This document shows, piece by piece, positions 8,276 through 15,800 of a stretch of 64,000 nt of DNA. The notes under the pieces are model-generated. The model did not search any database. It was given only the letters and a program-made list of their open reading frames with translations, and was not told the origin of the DNA. Source of the stretch: DSSB01 sp046346845. GTDB taxonomy: Bacteria > UBA10199 > DSSB01. Location: the NCBI GenBank assembly GCA_046346845.1, contig JAXMHH010000001.1, positions 434,001 to 498,000 of the forward strand. The letters run 5' to 3'. Positions within the stretch are counted from its first letter, which is position 1, and the number at the start of each line of letters is the position of its first letter. Both the position numbers and the translations under genes were made by a program.

Positions 8276-9103
8276 ATGGATCTGAAGACCTTGCAACGTT
8301 ATATCCAGAAAGTACGGCGCCAGACGGGCAGCACCGTCCAGTATTTCCGCCTGGCCTTCGAAGGCAACAAGATTGATCGCCTGACCGACTTCAAGACCTT
8401 CAAGCGTCCGGTCTTGCTGCTCCAAGGATACGGCGGGACCCGACGCGTTTTCCAGGTCCTGGAGCAGCGGCTGCGCCGCGACGGCTTCAGCGTGTTCAGC
8501 CTCAACCTGGGCGGCATCTTCGATACCTTCAACACCAAGCCGATCCCCGACCTCGCCCAGCTGGTTTCCAAGAAGATCGAGACCCTCTACAAGCGCTACG
8601 ATATCCGCGAAAAGCTGGTCATCATCGGGCACAGCAAGGGCGGATTGATCGGACGATGCTACCTCAAGGACTTCAACGGCCACCGCCGGGTGAAGACGCT
8701 GATCACCATGGGAACGCCGCACAACGGAAATCCCTGGGCGATGCTGGGGCTGCTGACCCCCCTCGCCTTCCTCACCGAAAGCATCCGCCAGATGACCCCG
8801 ATGTCGCCCTTCATCCGCCGGATGAACCGCACCCCCTGGCCCGAGGGGGTGAAGGTGATCTCGATCTATTCGAAGGGCGACACGGTATGCCCCTATCCCA
8901 GCGCAATCCTCAAATCCCAGCATCACCGGATCAAAAATCTCGAGATCGACGACGTCGGCCACGTCGAGTTTTTGATGAAGAAAAGGGTCTATTGGGTCAT
9001 TCGGCGGGAGCTTCTCGGGGATAAAGCTGCTGCAAGGCGCTCACTACCTCGGCGCAGAATACAAAGATCAGGCTCCAGTAATAAATCCAGAGCACTAATA
9101 TGA
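8276..9103 (+). CDS. Alpha/beta-hydrolase, lipase-like
   Basis: Likely an esterase or lipase of the triacylglycerol-lipase/PGAP1-like group. The oxyanion region is LLLQGYGGTRRVF. The nucleophile elbow is GHSKGG with Ser120. TLITMGTPHNG follows as in bacterial lipases. Asp202 (SKGDTVCP) and His229 (DVGHVEF) complete a triad. No signal peptide is seen, which suggests a cytosolic or membrane-peripheral enzyme. The last 35 residues (about 241-275) are low-complexity and basic, and their DNA overlaps by 107 bp the 3' end of the convergent YihY gene. That tail may be a read-on extension of a shorter ancestral protein. It is translated just after the zinc-ribbon protein; the substrate is unknown. 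Confidence 0.82.
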   Translation: MDLKTLQRYIQKVRRQTGSTVQYFRLAFEGNKIDRLTDFKTFKRPVLLLQGYGGTRRVFQVLEQRLRRDGFSVFSLNLGGIFDTFNTKPIPDLAQLVSKKIETLYKRYDIREKLVIIGHSKGGLIGRCYLKDFNGHRRVKTLITMGTPHNGNPWAMLGLLTPLAFLTESIRQMTPMSPFIRRMNRTPWPEGVKVISIYSKGDTVCPYPSAILKSQHHRIKNLEIDDVGHVEFLMKKRVYWVIRRELLGDKAAARRSLPRRRIQRSGSSNKSRALI

Positions 9104-9857
9104 CGAGGATGGTCATCGAGCCGTAGACGAAGCTGTAGCGCTCGAGGGCCCATCCCATGTACCAGCGGAAGATCACCCGCGCCAGCAGGGTCAGTCCGCC
9201 GAACAGCGCCGCCCCCAGCAACAACTCCTTCGTGTGCATGTCGCGGTTGGGCACCACCCGCAGCAGCAAAAAAAAGGCGATCAGGTGGGCCGTGAAATAG
9301 GCCACGTTGCCGCGGAACCACTCGAAGGCCCACTCCAGCCCGAAGCGCTCGGGCAGGAGCCCGGTCAAAAGATTCAACTGGGCCGGGACGAAGAACAAGA
9401 GCGCCGAGCAAAAAATCAGGCCGATCGAGAGCGCCCGGCTGTGCCAGAAGTTCCGCTTCTTTCCGCTCTTCAAGACCTTGTCGAGAATGTGTTCCATGTT
9501 GGTGAAGAGGAAAGAGGCCACGAAGAAGAGAAATCCGATCCCGATCCACCCGCTGCTCACCTTCTTGTCGACCAGGCTGCGCAGGAAGGCCAGGAAGTCC
9601 GGGCCGGCGGAGGGAATGGTCGACTGCACCCAGGCGCTGATCTGCTGGAACAGCGCCTCGGACTGGCCGATCACGTGACCCAGCACGGAAATGACGATCA
9701 GAACCAAGGGCGTCGCGCAGAGGATCGTAAAGAAGGCGAGCCCGGCGGAAAGATTGAAACCGTCGTCGACGCGAAATTCGTGCACGGCCAGGCGAAAGAC
9801 CCGGTAGACGTGGCGGAAGACCCGCGGCAGTGAAATCATTTTTTTCGCAACAGCCAT
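8997..9857 (-). CDS. YihY/BrkB family inner-membrane protein
   Basis: Integral membrane protein of 286 residues with about six transmembrane helices, in the family once called RNase BN, now YihY/BrkB. Family features visible are LSAGLAFFTILCATPLVLIV near residues 37-56, the long middle loop, and the C-terminal YGSMTILVILVLWIYYWSLI followed by FCAEV. Its biochemical role is not established; the RNase BN name is a historical error. The start codon overlaps the 3' end of der by 22 bp, so the two genes are one transcription unit. Its 3' end overlaps the lipase tail on the other strand. Confidence 0.9.
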   Translation of the reverse strand: MAVAKKMISLPRVFRHVYRVFRLAVHEFRVDDGFNLSAGLAFFTILCATPLVLIVISVLGHVIGQSEALFQQISAWVQSTIPSAGPDFLAFLRSLVDKKVSSGWIGIGFLFFVASFLFTNMEHILDKVLKSGKKRNFWHSRALSIGLIFCSALLFFVPAQLNLLTGLLPERFGLEWAFEWFRGNVAYFTAHLIAFFLLLRVVPNRDMHTKELLLGAALFGGLTLLARVIFRWYMGWALERYSFVYGSMTILVILVLWIYYWSLIFVFCAEVVSALQQLYPREAPAE

Positions 9858-11146
9858 CGTAGGGGAGCCCCGTCGAAGTCGAAATTCTCGCGAAAGACCC
9901 GCTCAAGGTAGCGCAAATACGAATCTTTCACAAGTTTGGGGCGATTGCAGAACAGCACAAAGGTGGGCGGCGACCAACCCGACTGGGTGGCGTAGTAAAT
10001 CTGCACATTTTGCCCCGATTCCGTGGGCACCGGTTGGCGCTTTAAGGCCTTCTGGAACACCCGGTTGAGCGCCCCGGTTCCGACCCGCCGCTGGAAATTG
10101 TCGGCGACCTTGTCGATCAGGTCGAAGAGCGGCTTCACGCCGCGCCGGTGTTTCGCCGACACCGCGATCACCGGGACGTACTCAAGGCGCTTGTACTTGC
10201 GGAAGATGGAGGCCTTGTATTCCTTGAGGGTGGTCCCCGCCGGGACCAGGTCCCACTTGTTGAGCACCAGGATCATCGCCCTGCCCCGCTCCTCCGCGTA
10301 ACCCAGCACCTTCGCATCTTGGGCGGTGACGCCTTCCTTGGCGTCGACCACGCAGAGCACCAAGTTGGACTTCTCGGCGGTCTTAAGGGCCTTGAGCACG
10401 GAGACCTTCTCCAGCTTCCCCTCAGTTTGGGACTTGCGGCGGATCCCGGCTGTGTCGACGACCTCCAATACCCGCGTCCCGCGCTGCAGGCGAATATTGA
10501 GCGGATCCCGCGTCGTCCCGGCCTGGTGGTGCACGACGGCCCGCTCCTCCCCCAGCAGGGCGTTGAGCAGGGTCGATTTGCCGACATTGGGCCGACCCAG
10601 GATGGCGAGCTTGAGGTCGCTGGGCGTCTCGGCATTTCCAGAGGGAATGGGCAGGATCTCGAGGACCTTGTCGAGCAGATCGCTAATCCCGCGGCTGGTT
10701 TCCGCGGAGATCGCCACCGTGTTGGGAAAGCCCAGCCGGTAGAATTCGGCGACGTGGCGTTCTTGCTCCGCGGAATCGATCTTGTTGACGGCCAGGATCA
10801 CGGGCTTGGGCTGCTTGCGCAGGATGCGGGCCAGGGCCTCTTCGGCCGGGGTGAGCCCGAAGCGTCCGTTGACGACGAAGCAGACCAGGTCCGCCTCTTC
10901 CACCGCCAGCAGGGCTTGCTCCCTGACGTTCTTCTCCAGGCTGTCCTGCTCAGTCTCGGGGACGAAGCCGCCGGTGTCGATGACGGTAAACCAACGGCCC
11001 TCCCAGTCGGTGACGCCGTATTGTCGATCGCGGGTCACGCCGGGGATGTCGTCGACGATGGCCTGCTTGCGGCCGATCAGGCGATTGAACAGGGTCGATT
11101 TGCCCACGTTGGGCACGCCGACGATGGCGATCTTGGGGAGTTCCAT
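9836..11146 (-). CDS. der: Ribosome-assembly GTPase Der (EngA)
   Basis: Essential GTPase needed for maturation of the large ribosomal subunit. It has 436 residues with the characteristic two tandem G domains and a C-terminal KH-like domain. G domain 1 begins IAIVGVPNVGKSTLFNRLIG with NKID later. G domain 2 has LAILGRPNVGKSTLLNALLG, DTAG, and LNKWD. The KH-like part ends with RYLERVFRENFDFDGAPLRW. The frame extends 20 codons upstream, but the ATG at 11146 starts the conserved IAIVG strand and has GGAGGGG upstream. It is co-transcribed with the YihY gene. Confidence 0.97.
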   Translation of the reverse strand: MELPKIAIVGVPNVGKSTLFNRLIGRKQAIVDDIPGVTRDRQYGVTDWEGRWFTVIDTGGFVPETEQDSLEKNVREQALLAVEEADLVCFVVNGRFGLTPAEEALARILRKQPKPVILAVNKIDSAEQERHVAEFYRLGFPNTVAISAETSRGISDLLDKVLEILPIPSGNAETPSDLKLAILGRPNVGKSTLLNALLGEERAVVHHQAGTTRDPLNIRLQRGTRVLEVVDTAGIRRKSQTEGKLEKVSVLKALKTAEKSNLVLCVVDAKEGVTAQDAKVLGYAEERGRAMILVLNKWDLVPAGTTLKEYKASIFRKYKRLEYVPVIAVSAKHRRGVKPLFDLIDKVADNFQRRVGTGALNRVFQKALKRQPVPTESGQNVQIYYATQSGWSPPTFVLFCNRPKLVKDSYLRYLERVFRENFDFDGAPLRWLLRKK

Positions 11147-11250
11147 GGCTAGGCCCCTCCTAGGTGGACCGACTCCCCCTCCGTCAAGCGATTTTGCTAA
11201 ATCCATCCGCCGGGACCGGAGGCTCGCGAACCCAAAATGGCGCGCGACGA

Positions 11251-11277
11251 GTGGCGGTGCAGGAAACGAACCCCGGA
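11251..11277 (-). repeat. Partial copy of the tRNA-Met 3' end
   Basis: The 27 bp here match 11368..11395 (T-arm and 3' acceptor of the tRNA) apart from one missing base and a short mismatch. The remainder of a tRNA is absent. It may be a relic of tRNA duplication or of an integration event at the tRNA 3' end. Confidence 0.6.
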
Positions 11278-11285
11278 AATGATTC

Positions 11286-11312
11286 GCCCGACCGAAGCAA
11301 GTTCGGTCGGGC
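11286..11312. other. Perfect 11-bp stem-loop between tRNA-Met and der
   Basis: GCCCGACCGAA (11286-11296) and TTCGGTCGGGC (11302-11312) pair perfectly around a 5-nt loop. No T run follows on either strand, so it is not a classical terminator. It would lie in the transcript between the tRNA and der, perhaps as a processing or stabilising structure. Confidence 0.75.
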
Positions 11313-11368
11313 TAAGGCTCAGGGGGCGGTGCCCTCCCCCTTCAACCCCCAGAAACCCAGAATAAATG

Positions 11369-11442
11369 TGGCGGTGCAGGGACTCGAACCCCGGACACGA
11401 CGGATATGAACCGTCTGCTCTAACCAGCTGAGCTACACCGCC
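11369..11442 (-). tRNA. tRNA-Met (CAT), elongator type
   Basis: The 74-nt cloverleaf has acceptor GGCGGTG/CACCGCC, D-arm with AGCTCAGCTGGTTAGAGC, anticodon stem GACGG/CCGTC around loop TTCATAT (anticodon CAT) and T-loop GTTCGAGTCCC. The CCA end is not encoded. The fully paired first base pair (G-C) excludes the initiator form. A CAT anticodon could also be tRNA-Ile2 with lysidine, but the overall sequence looks like elongator Met. Confidence 0.93.
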
Positions 11443-11561
11443 GAAATCAATTGCCAGAGTGCCGAAGTACCGAGGTGTCTAAGTTTCTTCTGCCCAACAT
11501 CGGATTGTCTTTTGGGACATCGCAACGAGGAACTTACGCACTTCGACACCTCAACACTTGG

Positions 11562-13217
11562 TTATTGTAAATCGTACACCAAAAGCACCGAATCTTTTCT
11601 CCCGATCCCCTCCCAGAAGCCCTGGTCGCGCATCCGCACCGCCACCATCAACTTCTGGGAACCGGGGCCGGAGGTCACTAAATAATCCAAGATGCTTCCG
11701 TCAACCTTTTTGCTCGACCAGGCCTCTTCCATGCCCAGGGGATCCCACTTCAGCTTGACCATCTTGCCGTCCGAGATCACCGGCTTGCGTCCGATGATGT
11801 CCTTGAGCAGGGCGTCGTTCTTGGCCACCACCAATTCGGGCGCCCCGTTGGCGTTAAGCGCCTGCAGCCGGAGGGGCACGATGTAGTAATCCGCCACCAC
11901 CTCGTTGAAGGCGTTTTTCACCTCCACCGGGACGTCGTTGGCCGAACCGCCGTAACTCTCGCGGCTCGTCCAGGCGCTCTTGAATTTCCCATCCTCCTCC
12001 TTGAAGAGCTTCAGCCGGCCGGAGGGCGTGAGCCCGGCCAAGACAAAGCCGTTGCTGTTCCCCGGGGGCAGGAAATCGAAGTTATACAGGCCGATCTCGG
12101 TGGGAATTCCCAATTTTTCGCCCGTCTCGACCTTCTTGCCCACGACCTTCATCACGTAGGTCGGATAACGGCTGGAATCGCCGCGATAGGCCTGTCCCAG
12201 CAGCAGCGGGGTTCCGTTCCGGGTGAGGACGCGCAATTGGTAGGGAATCTCCTCCAACAGGGCTTGGAAGCTCCCGCCCTCGAAGCGCAAGATCAGGCTG
12301 GCGGCCTGGCTGCCGCGCAGGTTGGTCAGGACGATCCAAGGCTTGCCCCCATCCGGGGCGGGCATGAGGTCCACTTTCACGAAGTGATCCAGCTTCTTTC
12401 CGGAAAATTTCCCGGCCTCCACGAGGTCATTGCCCTGCTGCCGGTAGACGTAGAGCTCGCTTTGCCCCGTCAACAGCACTTCCTGCGTCCCATCGCCATC
12501 GACGTCGCCGTAGCCCAAGGCGCGGACTTCAAAGGGCAGCCGTTGGGAAACCCCGCTGTAATCGTGCAAGGAAGAGGCGGGCTCCACCTTGTTGGAGACC
12601 TTGGGTTCGGCGGCCTTGGCAGGCTTGCTTGCCTTCTCTTTCGCTGGCGGCTCGGGTTTGGCGGGCAGCTCCGAAAACACCTGGGGCTCGGCCTCGGGCT
12701 TGAAGACCTTGGGGGGAGCCGAGGCCTTGCGGGAGACCGGGGCCGCCGGTTCCGGCGCAGGCGCCGGAGCGGAGGCGACCACGCTGGACGCCTGCAGGCG
12801 GGCGGCGGCGAAGCCCTCCAGGCGCGGCAACAATTGATTGAGGTCGGCGACCTCGAGGTAATCTTGGGAGACCTGTCCTTGGGCATCGACCCACTTCAAC
12901 AGCACCCGGTAGGTCTGTCCTACGATATTGATCCGACCGGCCACCACCAAGGCATCCTGCCCCTTGCCCTGAGCCACGCTGCGCAGCTTGTCGGGGTCTA
13001 AGGTCTGTCCGATGGGACGCGCGGAGAGTCCCTTCTTGATCAGGGCCCCTACGACCGCGTCCTGCGCGGCGCCCGAGAGGTATTGCAGGTCCTTGGGGCC
13101 GTTGACCCCGAAGGCCGCTACCCCGATGCCGGAGCCCTGCCCGAAGGCCGGTTTCGCGGCCAGCCCGAAGAGGAGAAACCAAAGGATTTTGAAAGGAATT
13201 TTTCGCCGAAACGTCAT
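11562..13217 (-). CDS. Exported protein with FG-GAP/VCBS-like repeats
   Basis: About 551 residues with a signal peptide (FKILWFLLFGLAAKPAFGQG). Residues about 25-135 form a domain reminiscent of FlgO/TolB-like N-terminal folds (GVAAFGV, then PDKLRSVAQGKGQDALVVAG and TYRVLLKWVDAQG). A Pro/Ala/Lys-rich linker follows (about 145-220). The C-terminal half looks like a beta-propeller of FG-GAP/VCBS repeats, with GYGDVDGDGTQEVLLTG carrying a calcium-type DxDxDG loop and later PELVVAKND. It is likely periplasmic or outer-membrane attached. I prefer the ATG at 13217, next to the signal peptide, over 13241. Exact function is unknown. Confidence 0.75.
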   Translation of the reverse strand: MTFRRKIPFKILWFLLFGLAAKPAFGQGSGIGVAAFGVNGPKDLQYLSGAAQDAVVGALIKKGLSARPIGQTLDPDKLRSVAQGKGQDALVVAGRINIVGQTYRVLLKWVDAQGQVSQDYLEVADLNQLLPRLEGFAAARLQASSVVASAPAPAPEPAAPVSRKASAPPKVFKPEAEPQVFSELPAKPEPPAKEKASKPAKAAEPKVSNKVEPASSLHDYSGVSQRLPFEVRALGYGDVDGDGTQEVLLTGQSELYVYRQQGNDLVEAGKFSGKKLDHFVKVDLMPAPDGGKPWIVLTNLRGSQAASLILRFEGGSFQALLEEIPYQLRVLTRNGTPLLLGQAYRGDSSRYPTYVMKVVGKKVETGEKLGIPTEIGLYNFDFLPPGNSNGFVLAGLTPSGRLKLFKEEDGKFKSAWTSRESYGGSANDVPVEVKNAFNEVVADYYIVPLRLQALNANGAPELVVAKNDALLKDIIGRKPVISDGKMVKLKWDPLGMEEAWSSKKVDGSILDYLVTSGPGSQKLMVAVRMRDQGFWEGIGRKDSVLLVYDLQ

Positions 13218-13225
13218 GGCGGCGG

Positions 13226-13254
13226 AATATGGTGCATTCATCCGGGAGGGTCAA
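13226..13254 (-). promoter_or_regulatory. Possible sigma70 promoter of the FG-GAP gene
   Basis: On the minus strand TTGACC (13254..13249) is followed after 17 bp by CATATT (13231..13226). The predicted start site would be only a few bases before the ATG at 13217, giving an almost leaderless message. Confidence 0.35.
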
Positions 13255-13283
13255 GTGCAGATTCTTTTCCAAGGCCGAGCCAA

Positions 13284-13312
13284 TAAAAAAAAGGCGGCCC
13301 CGAAGGGCCGCC
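13284..13312 (-). terminator. Terminator after the DUF4382-like lipoprotein gene
   Basis: Read on the minus strand, GGCGGCCC and GGGCCGCC form an 8-bp stem with a TTCG tetraloop, followed by nine T. It ends the lipoprotein transcript about 25 bp after its stop codon. Confidence 0.93.
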
Positions 13313-13335
13313 CCTGTAGTGCGCTCCAGATCTCT

Positions 13336-14505
13336 CTATACCGCGCCGCTGTCATCGCCGGGCTCGGCATGGACTCCATGGTCGTCTTCCTGATCGTCGG
13401 GTACGCCGTCGTTGTCGTCGTCCTGGTCTTGTCCGTCCATGACTCCGTCATTGTCGTCGTCCTCGTCATCCTTGAAGGCGCTGCCGGAATTTTCGATATT
13501 GTCCTTGATGGTGTTTTCGATGTCGCCGCACTCGCCCTTGCCGGAGCCCTCGTCGATCACCAGGCTGCCGTCGGCCTCCAGGGTCAGGTCTCCGGAGTCA
13601 AGACAAGCGGTCAGGTTGACGCCCTTGAACCAAGAATTCTCGTCCAAGCTCACCACCACGTCGTTGGCGCCCGTCTCCGCCACCGGGATGCCGCTGTCGT
13701 TTTCGAAGCGGATCTCTTCGCTGAATTTCAGGGCCAGCTTCAGGGTGTGGCTCGCGCCTTGGTATTCGAAGCTGCCGGTCGCCACCAGGGTATTGCCGAG
13801 TAAGGCATCGCCGGCGGTGAGCAGTCCGTCCTCGGCCTTGGCCTCGTCCACCTTCACCTCAATCCGGGTATAGGTGCCCGCCGGAATCAGGAAGTTGGTC
13901 AAGGAAGGCGTGCTGGTGCCGTTGATCAGGTCGGCAATGAAGGGGCCTTCCACCACGACCTTGTCCTCGGCTTCGTTTTGATCTTCGGCCTCATTTTGAT
14001 CCTCGGGCTCAGGGGTGACATCGCCAGGGCCCTGGTCGGGGGTGCCGTCGTCGCCGGCGACCTCGGAGGCCTTGCTCTGGTCTCCGGGACCTTGGTCGGG
14101 AGTTCCGTCATCCCCGGTCTCGGTCTCCGCCGCCTCGTCGTCCTTGTCGCAACGGACGGGATCGACAAAGGTGAATTGGACGTCCTCGCAGCGCATTCCC
14201 TCCGGGAGGTGGAAGGACACCTCGCGGATATTGACCCTGACCTCGCTCAAGGTGATGGGGGTCCCCGCGTCGTCATTGGTCTCGGCGGAATGTTCCCCGC
14301 TCGATTCGGCCTTCACCGCCATCGCCTTGCCCGTCGAGGGAGCGCGTGCGCCCTCGAGCTGCATGGAAAAATTCACGCCAGCAGGTGCACTATTGGCCCC
14401 GCCCGCGCCGGGGGATCCGCCGCCGCAAGCGGCCAGTCCCAGCAGGGCCGCCGATAAGGCCAAACCCCTAGCTCCCAAAAATATTTGATGAATCTTGCCT
14501 CGCAT
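13336..14505 (-). CDS. DUF4382-like lipoprotein with acidic calcium-type repeats
   Basis: A 389-residue lipoprotein. The signal peptide ends in the lipobox LGLAAC, with the lipidated Cys followed by GGGSPGAGG. The N-terminal domain (about 45-115, with VRVNIREVSFHLPEG) and the later FIADLINGTSTPSLTNFLIP resemble DUF4382-type beta domains of outer-surface lipoproteins. A linker holds two copies of GDDGTPDQGPGD and of EDQNEA. The C-terminus has thrombospondin-type-3-like acidic loops (DDDNDGVMDGQDQDDDNDG) that should bind calcium. The long frame starts at 14673, but the ATG at 14505 has GGAGGA upstream and gives the signal peptide directly. A sigma54-type promoter lies at 14602..14617. The protein is very acidic overall; function unknown. 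Confidence 0.78.
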   Translation of the reverse strand: MRGKIHQIFLGARGLALSAALLGLAACGGGSPGAGGANSAPAGVNFSMQLEGARAPSTGKAMAVKAESSGEHSAETNDDAGTPITLSEVRVNIREVSFHLPEGMRCEDVQFTFVDPVRCDKDDEAAETETGDDGTPDQGPGDQSKASEVAGDDGTPDQGPGDVTPEPEDQNEAEDQNEAEDKVVVEGPFIADLINGTSTPSLTNFLIPAGTYTRIEVKVDEAKAEDGLLTAGDALLGNTLVATGSFEYQGASHTLKLALKFSEEIRFENDSGIPVAETGANDVVVSLDENSWFKGVNLTACLDSGDLTLEADGSLVIDEGSGKGECGDIENTIKDNIENSGSAFKDDEDDDNDGVMDGQDQDDDNDGVPDDQEDDHGVHAEPGDDSGAV

Positions 14506-14601
14506 AAGTCCTCCAACCTTCTCCAGGGTTCCAAGGCCCGCTTCGGGAGAGACGAAAGGTGGGCCCGCGATTTTCTTGCTAAGGTATCTACCGGAGGAGA
14601 A

Positions 14602-14617
14602 AGCAAGGGGAATGCCA
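14602..14617 (-). promoter_or_regulatory. Sigma54-type (-24/-12) promoter of the DUF4382-like lipoprotein gene
   Basis: The minus strand reads TGGCATTCCCCTTGCT, against the sigma54 consensus TGGCACGNNNTTTGCW. The invariant GG and GC have the required 10-bp spacing. The predicted start near 14592 leaves an 87-nt leader. The gene for a sigma54 activator lies about 1.2 kb away. Confidence 0.7.
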
Positions 14618-14690
14618 ATCACGAAGACAGGATTAATTAATTGATAACTAAAGAGATTTACAAAATTACCCAATCGAAACCCAGGCCAAC

Positions 14691-14707
14691 TGTAACTTTT
14701 TGAGACA
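14691..14707. promoter_or_regulatory. Candidate upstream activator site, copy 1
   Basis: TGTAACTTTTTGAGACA fits the loose imperfect palindrome TGTAA-N7-KNACR. It lies about 75 bp upstream of the sigma54 promoter at 14602..14617, a usual distance for enhancer-binding proteins. Similar sites are at 15784 and 19467. Confidence 0.35.
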
Positions 14708-14715
14708 ACTAACTA

Positions 14716-15612
14716 TTACAGAGGTTCGGAGCCGGACTCTCCATCCACGTCGTCCTGGTCGAAGGTCTCGTCGTCGGAGGGCGCGCTTTTGCAGGAGCGC
14801 TCGGTGTTGTTCTCGAAGTCGGCCAACATCTGAGCGATCTTGTTGTTCGAGACCTGGTCGCTGATCAGGGCGACGCCGTTGGTCAAGTCGGCTGGGGTGA
14901 GGGCTTGGAATTGCGGCAGGAGCCCATTGAACCAAGCGTCGATCTGGAAGGCGATGAAGAAAAAGTTGAGCTTGTCCGGAGCGACCGTGAAGAAGTTGGG
15001 CGAGGTCACCTCAACTTCGACCTGGTTGTCCGAGAGGATCTGGAAAGGAACGGTGTCGATCCGGCCGTCGCCGTTCACGTCTTTGCCCGCCGCCTCTTGG
15101 AACCACCCCGTGACCACAAAACTGCGGTCCAGCAGGAGCTGGGAGACCAGGGGATCGGGCAGCAATTCCTGCGGAATATCCGCGGAATTCAGCTTTTCAA
15201 AGCGCATCTTGAATTTATGATAGGTGTCGAAGGGGATCCGCTTCACTCCGAAATCGGGAAATTCCAGGTTCACTTGGGAGCCTTGCCGGATCAGCTCGAC
15301 GACGAAGACGCCGGGAAATTCGACCTCGTTCTCCACCACGTTGTCCGCCTCGAAGGAGATGTCGCTCACGGTATTGCGCGTCTCCTCGACCTCGATGCCA
15401 CCGCTGGCAAAGGCCAGCGCCTTGCTGAAACGGGCGTTAGTCGTGCCCAAGGGGGTCGAGGTGGCGACCCCGAGGATGAAATCCCCAAACACCGGCACGG
15501 GCGGCGTGGGAGTGAGGCCCCCGCCGGGATTGACGTCTCCGGCACCGGTACAGGAGGCCAGCGCCAAAGCCAGGATCCAGGGCAGCAAGGAACTGAATAT
15601 TTTTCGCATCAT
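14716..15612 (-). CDS. Lipoprotein of unknown function with EF-hand-like loop
   Basis: A 298-residue lipoprotein. Its signal peptide ends LALALASC with the lipidated Cys followed by TGAGDVNPGGG. The mature part has a predicted beta-rich body (FGDFILGVATSTPLG, VSDISFEADNVVENEVEFPG) and a loop GKDVNGDGRIDTVPF of the dockerin/EF-hand DxNxDG type near residue 175, so it may bind calcium. The tail is acidic (DDETFDQDDVDGESGSEPL). The architecture parallels the neighbouring lipoprotein downstream on the same strand, with which it shares a promoter type. The start is one of two adjacent ATG codons (15612 or 15609), with GGAAGGG upstream. A strong sigma54-type promoter is at 15656..15671. Confidence 0.75.
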   Translation of the reverse strand: MMRKIFSSLLPWILALALASCTGAGDVNPGGGLTPTPPVPVFGDFILGVATSTPLGTTNARFSKALAFASGGIEVEETRNTVSDISFEADNVVENEVEFPGVFVVELIRQGSQVNLEFPDFGVKRIPFDTYHKFKMRFEKLNSADIPQELLPDPLVSQLLLDRSFVVTGWFQEAAGKDVNGDGRIDTVPFQILSDNQVEVEVTSPNFFTVAPDKLNFFFIAFQIDAWFNGLLPQFQALTPADLTNGVALISDQVSNNKIAQMLADFENNTERSCKSAPSDDETFDQDDVDGESGSEPL

Positions 15613-15655
15613 GGGCTTTCCCTTCCGTGGAGGATATTCTCTACCCCAAGAAGAA

Positions 15656-15671
15656 AGCAAAGCCCATACCA
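15656..15671 (-). promoter_or_regulatory. Sigma54-type (-24/-12) promoter of the lipoprotein gene at 14716
   Basis: The minus strand reads TGGTATGGGCTTTGCT, matching TGGCACGNNNTTTGCW at 11 of 13 defined positions, including TGG, TTTGC and the spacing. The predicted start near 15645 gives a leader of about 33 nt with GGAAGGG before the ATG. The sigma54 activator gene ends 125 bp upstream. Confidence 0.78.
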
Positions 15672-15783
15672 GAAGCCGGGAAAATACGCGGAACCGATTA
15701 ACTTATAATCTATTGATATTATTAATTATTTTTTTATATCTCGGGAAAGCAGTTTTTCCGGGACCCTGCCTCCGGCCCCAAAC

Positions 15784-15800
15784 TGTAATTATCTGTTACG
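15784..15800. promoter_or_regulatory. Candidate upstream activator site, copy 2
   Basis: TGTAATTATCTGTTACG resembles the sites at 14691 and 19467. It overlaps the stop codon of the activator gene and lies about 113 bp upstream of the sigma54 promoter at 15656..15671. Confidence 0.35.

Noticed and set aside
13256..13271. Sigma54-like TGGAAAAGAATCTGCA (minus strand) before the FG-GAP gene
   Set aside because: GG-N10-GC spacing fits but the -24 and -12 blocks are weak, and a sigma70 candidate overlaps.
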